Shown here one piece after another: positions 13,641 through 14,446 of a stretch of DNA of 14,446 bases. How positions within the stretch are numbered: the first letter of the stretch is position 1; every line of letters begins with the position of its first letter. The translations under genes and the position numbers were made by a program. The notes below the pieces were generated by a model. The model did no database searches. It was not told the origin of the DNA and saw only the letters and a list, made by a program, of their open reading frames with translations. Source of the DNA: CAYJCL01 sp964370475 (GTDB lineage Bacteria > Bacillota_I > Bacilli_A > RF39 > UBA660); NCBI GenBank assembly GCA_964370475.1, contig CAYJJI010000023.1, forward strand, positions 1 through 14,446, in the 5' to 3' direction.

Positions 13641-13658
13641 CTGTATTTTACAATACAG
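13641..13658 (-). terminator. terminator after tsaE
   Basis: CTGTATT and AATACAG form a 7-bp stem with loop 13648-13651, which contains the tsaE stop codon; TTTTTATTTG follows on the minus strand. The stem is short, so readthrough into the membrane protein gene is possible. Confidence 0.68.
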
Positions 13659-14100
13659 AATTACATATTTCTTCGTATTTTGTCCCAATTGGCTTTAAAA
13701 CTAGAAGTCTAGTATTTTCGTCAATTAAGTTAAAAGTTATTTCTAATCGTTCCTTTGGTAAGTGATCTGTTATATTTTCAGCCCATTCAATAATTGTAAC
13801 ACCATCATTATTCAGATAGTCTTTTAATCCTATAGATTCTATATCACTATCACATCTATATACATCCATATGATTTAATGGTAATTCTCCTTCTGGATAC
13901 TCTTTAACTAAGTTAAATGTTGGTGATGTAATGTTATCTTCAATCCCCATTGCACTTGCAAATCCTTTAACAAATACAGTTTTACCACTACCTAATTCTC
14001 CATTAAGGCATATAACCATATTAGGAAATTTTTCACTTTCTATGTTTTGTGCTAATTCAATAGTATCATTAACGCTTCTTGATGTGTATTTATAATTCAT
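13648..14100 (-). CDS. tsaE: tRNA threonylcarbamoyladenosine biosynthesis ATPase TsaE
   Basis: A P-loop ATPase of the TsaE (YjeE) family that drives turnover of the TsaB-TsaD complex in t6A synthesis. With the chosen start it has 150 residues, the normal length. Walker A is GELGSGKT (34-41, K40), followed by SPTFNLVKEY (59-68), HMDVYR (77-82) and the Walker B-like IIEWAENI (103-110). The ATG at 14100 is preferred because AGGAAGG (14109-14115) sits 8 bases upstream; an ATG at 14106 is a close alternative, 2 bases from that site. A longer reading frame reaching 14151 would start within the promoter (14122-14151) and is unlikely. It has its own promoter and terminator, separate from tsaB-rimI-tsaD. 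Confidence 0.96.
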   Translation of the reverse strand: MNYKYTSRSVNDTIELAQNIESEKFPNMVICLNGELGSGKTVFVKGFASAMGIEDNITSPTFNLVKEYPEGELPLNHMDVYRCDSDIESIGLKDYLNNDGVTIIEWAENITDHLPKERLEITFNLIDENTRLLVLKPIGTKYEEICNSVL

Positions 14101-14121
14101 ATTCATTTCCTTCCTACATTT

Positions 14122-14151
14122 ATTATACCAACTTTTAATTTTTATAATCAA
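14122..14151 (-). promoter_or_regulatory. promoter of tsaE
   Basis: The minus strand has TTGATT (14146-14151), an 18-bp spacer and TATAAT (14122-14127). The predicted start, about 14115, lies at the ribosome binding site, giving a leader of about 15 nt. This placement rules against translation starting at 14151. Confidence 0.65.
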
Positions 14152-14182
14152 TATTATTTTGATTATTTGACATTTTAAGACA

Positions 14183-14207
14183 TAAAAAAAAATCCATTTA
14201 GGATTTT
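14183..14207 (-). terminator. terminator of the rRNA operon
   Basis: AAAATCC (14189-14195) and GGATTTT (14201-14207) form a 7-bp stem with a 5-base loop, followed on the minus strand by a run of nine T's. It lies 15 bases downstream of the 5S rRNA 3' end. Confidence 0.85.
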
Positions 14208-14222
14208 ATTCCAAAAAAAAAA

Positions 14223-14324
14223 TTGGCAACTACCTATTTTCGCTTACACTATCGTCGGCGTGTTAGTACTTAACTTCTCTGTTCGGGATGGGAAGAGGTG
14301 TACCCACTAAGCTATCGTCACCAA
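14223..14324 (-). rRNA. rrf: 5S ribosomal RNA
   Basis: On the minus strand the conserved 5S core CCCATCCCGAACAGAGAAGTTAAG is present (seen reversed near 14266-14290). The 5' end TTGGTGAC pairs with the 3' end GTTGCCAA to form helix I with two G-T pairs. These limits give about 102 nt, short against the 115-120 nt of most Bacillota and close to the 104-108 nt of Mollicutes. Ends are judged by helix I pairing and may be off by a few bases. Confidence 0.95.
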
Positions 14325-14325
14325 T

Positions 14326-14340
14326 AAGGATTTCGTCCTT
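14326..14340 (-). other. hairpin in the 23S-5S spacer
   Basis: AAGGA and TCCTT enclose a 5-base loop right before the 5S 5' end. It is a plausible structure for processing of the 5S precursor, but the stem is only 5 bp. Confidence 0.3.
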
Positions 14341-14395
14341 TAAAAACATGATAATGCTAAACTCACCAACTTATGATTTAATAATCAATATTTTG

Positions 14396-14446
14396 GGATT
14401 AAATCCTCGATCTATTAGTACTAGTCAGCTCAACGTATTACTACGC
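14396..14446 (-). rRNA. rrl: 23S ribosomal RNA, 3' end only
   Basis: The minus strand carries the conserved 23S terminus with GAGCTGACTAGTACTAATAG and ATCGAGGATTTAA, almost the same as the Bacillus 3' end. Only the last about 50 nt are in the window; the rest lies beyond the right edge. The exact 3' end (14395-14398) is estimated by comparison with known termini from memory. The about 70-nt spacer to the 5S holds no tRNA. Confidence 0.92.

Noticed and set aside
14101..14151. Longer tsaE with start at 14151
   Set aside because: The extra codons overlap the promoter (14122-14151), have no ribosome binding site in front, and are absent from the TsaE family; the ATG at 14100 or 14106 fits better.
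1..14446. CRISPR array or insertion sequence
   Set aside because: No regularly spaced direct repeats with unique spacers, no transposase-like protein and no paired terminal inverted repeats were seen.

Overview
The window is a compact, very AT-rich bacterial segment (well under 35% G+C by eye) with strong AGGAGG-type ribosome binding sites and consensus sigma-70/sigma-A promoters. Three genes (tsaB, rimI and the epimerase gene) end in TGA inside ATGA overlaps, so TGA is a stop and the standard bacterial code applies. A peptidoglycan-branching FemAB enzyme, a YebC/YeeN factor, an unusually short 5S rRNA (about 102 nt) and SipW-type signal sequences suggest a walled, low-GC Bacillota/Mollicutes-related lineage, perhaps one of the uncultured gut Bacilli. 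No species can be named from this stretch. Every gene except one (FemAB, + strand) lies on the minus strand, so the order below follows transcription from high to low coordinates.

Right end (14446 to 11133). The 3' tip of a 23S rRNA, a spacer, a 5S rRNA and a rho-independent terminator close an rRNA operon. Then come tsaE with its own promoter and terminator, a small four-helix membrane protein with its own terminator, and a tightly overlapping tsaB-rimI-tsaD operon. TsaE, TsaB and TsaD are the core of the t6A37 tRNA modification machinery.

Centre (11097 to 5493). A single promoter (TTGCAA-17-TATAAT) and a strong terminator bracket five closely packed genes: an unrecognised 363-aa protein; a membrane-anchored McrB-like AAA+ ATPase; a DUF2357/McrC-like protein with no visible nuclease; a 416-aa membrane protein with a cytosolic N-terminus, extracellular DxDxDG repeats and a C-terminal beta domain; and a 186-aa secreted TasA/CalY-like protein. 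I know of no named system with this composition. It looks like an McrBC-type ATPase module moved to the membrane and coupled to cell-surface proteins, and it is the main candidate for an undescribed system here.

Left-centre (5488 to 2581). A second promoter drives an SDR epimerase-like gene, a patatin-like phospholipase gene and a YebC-family gene. This operon converges on the + strand FemAB gene, and both share one bidirectional terminator whose stem contains both stop codons.

Left end (1398 to 1). Divergent from the FemAB gene is an M23 peptidase with two SH3b domains and no signal peptide (endolysin-like). It is followed by a long inverted repeat, a 73-aa XRE regulator, and tRNA-Gly(GCC) with its own promoter. 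No stretch longer than about 170 bases lacks a gene. Stop codons lie inside terminator hairpins at nearly every transcript end, and several promoters sit so close to the start that the mRNA leader would be only about 10-20 nt.
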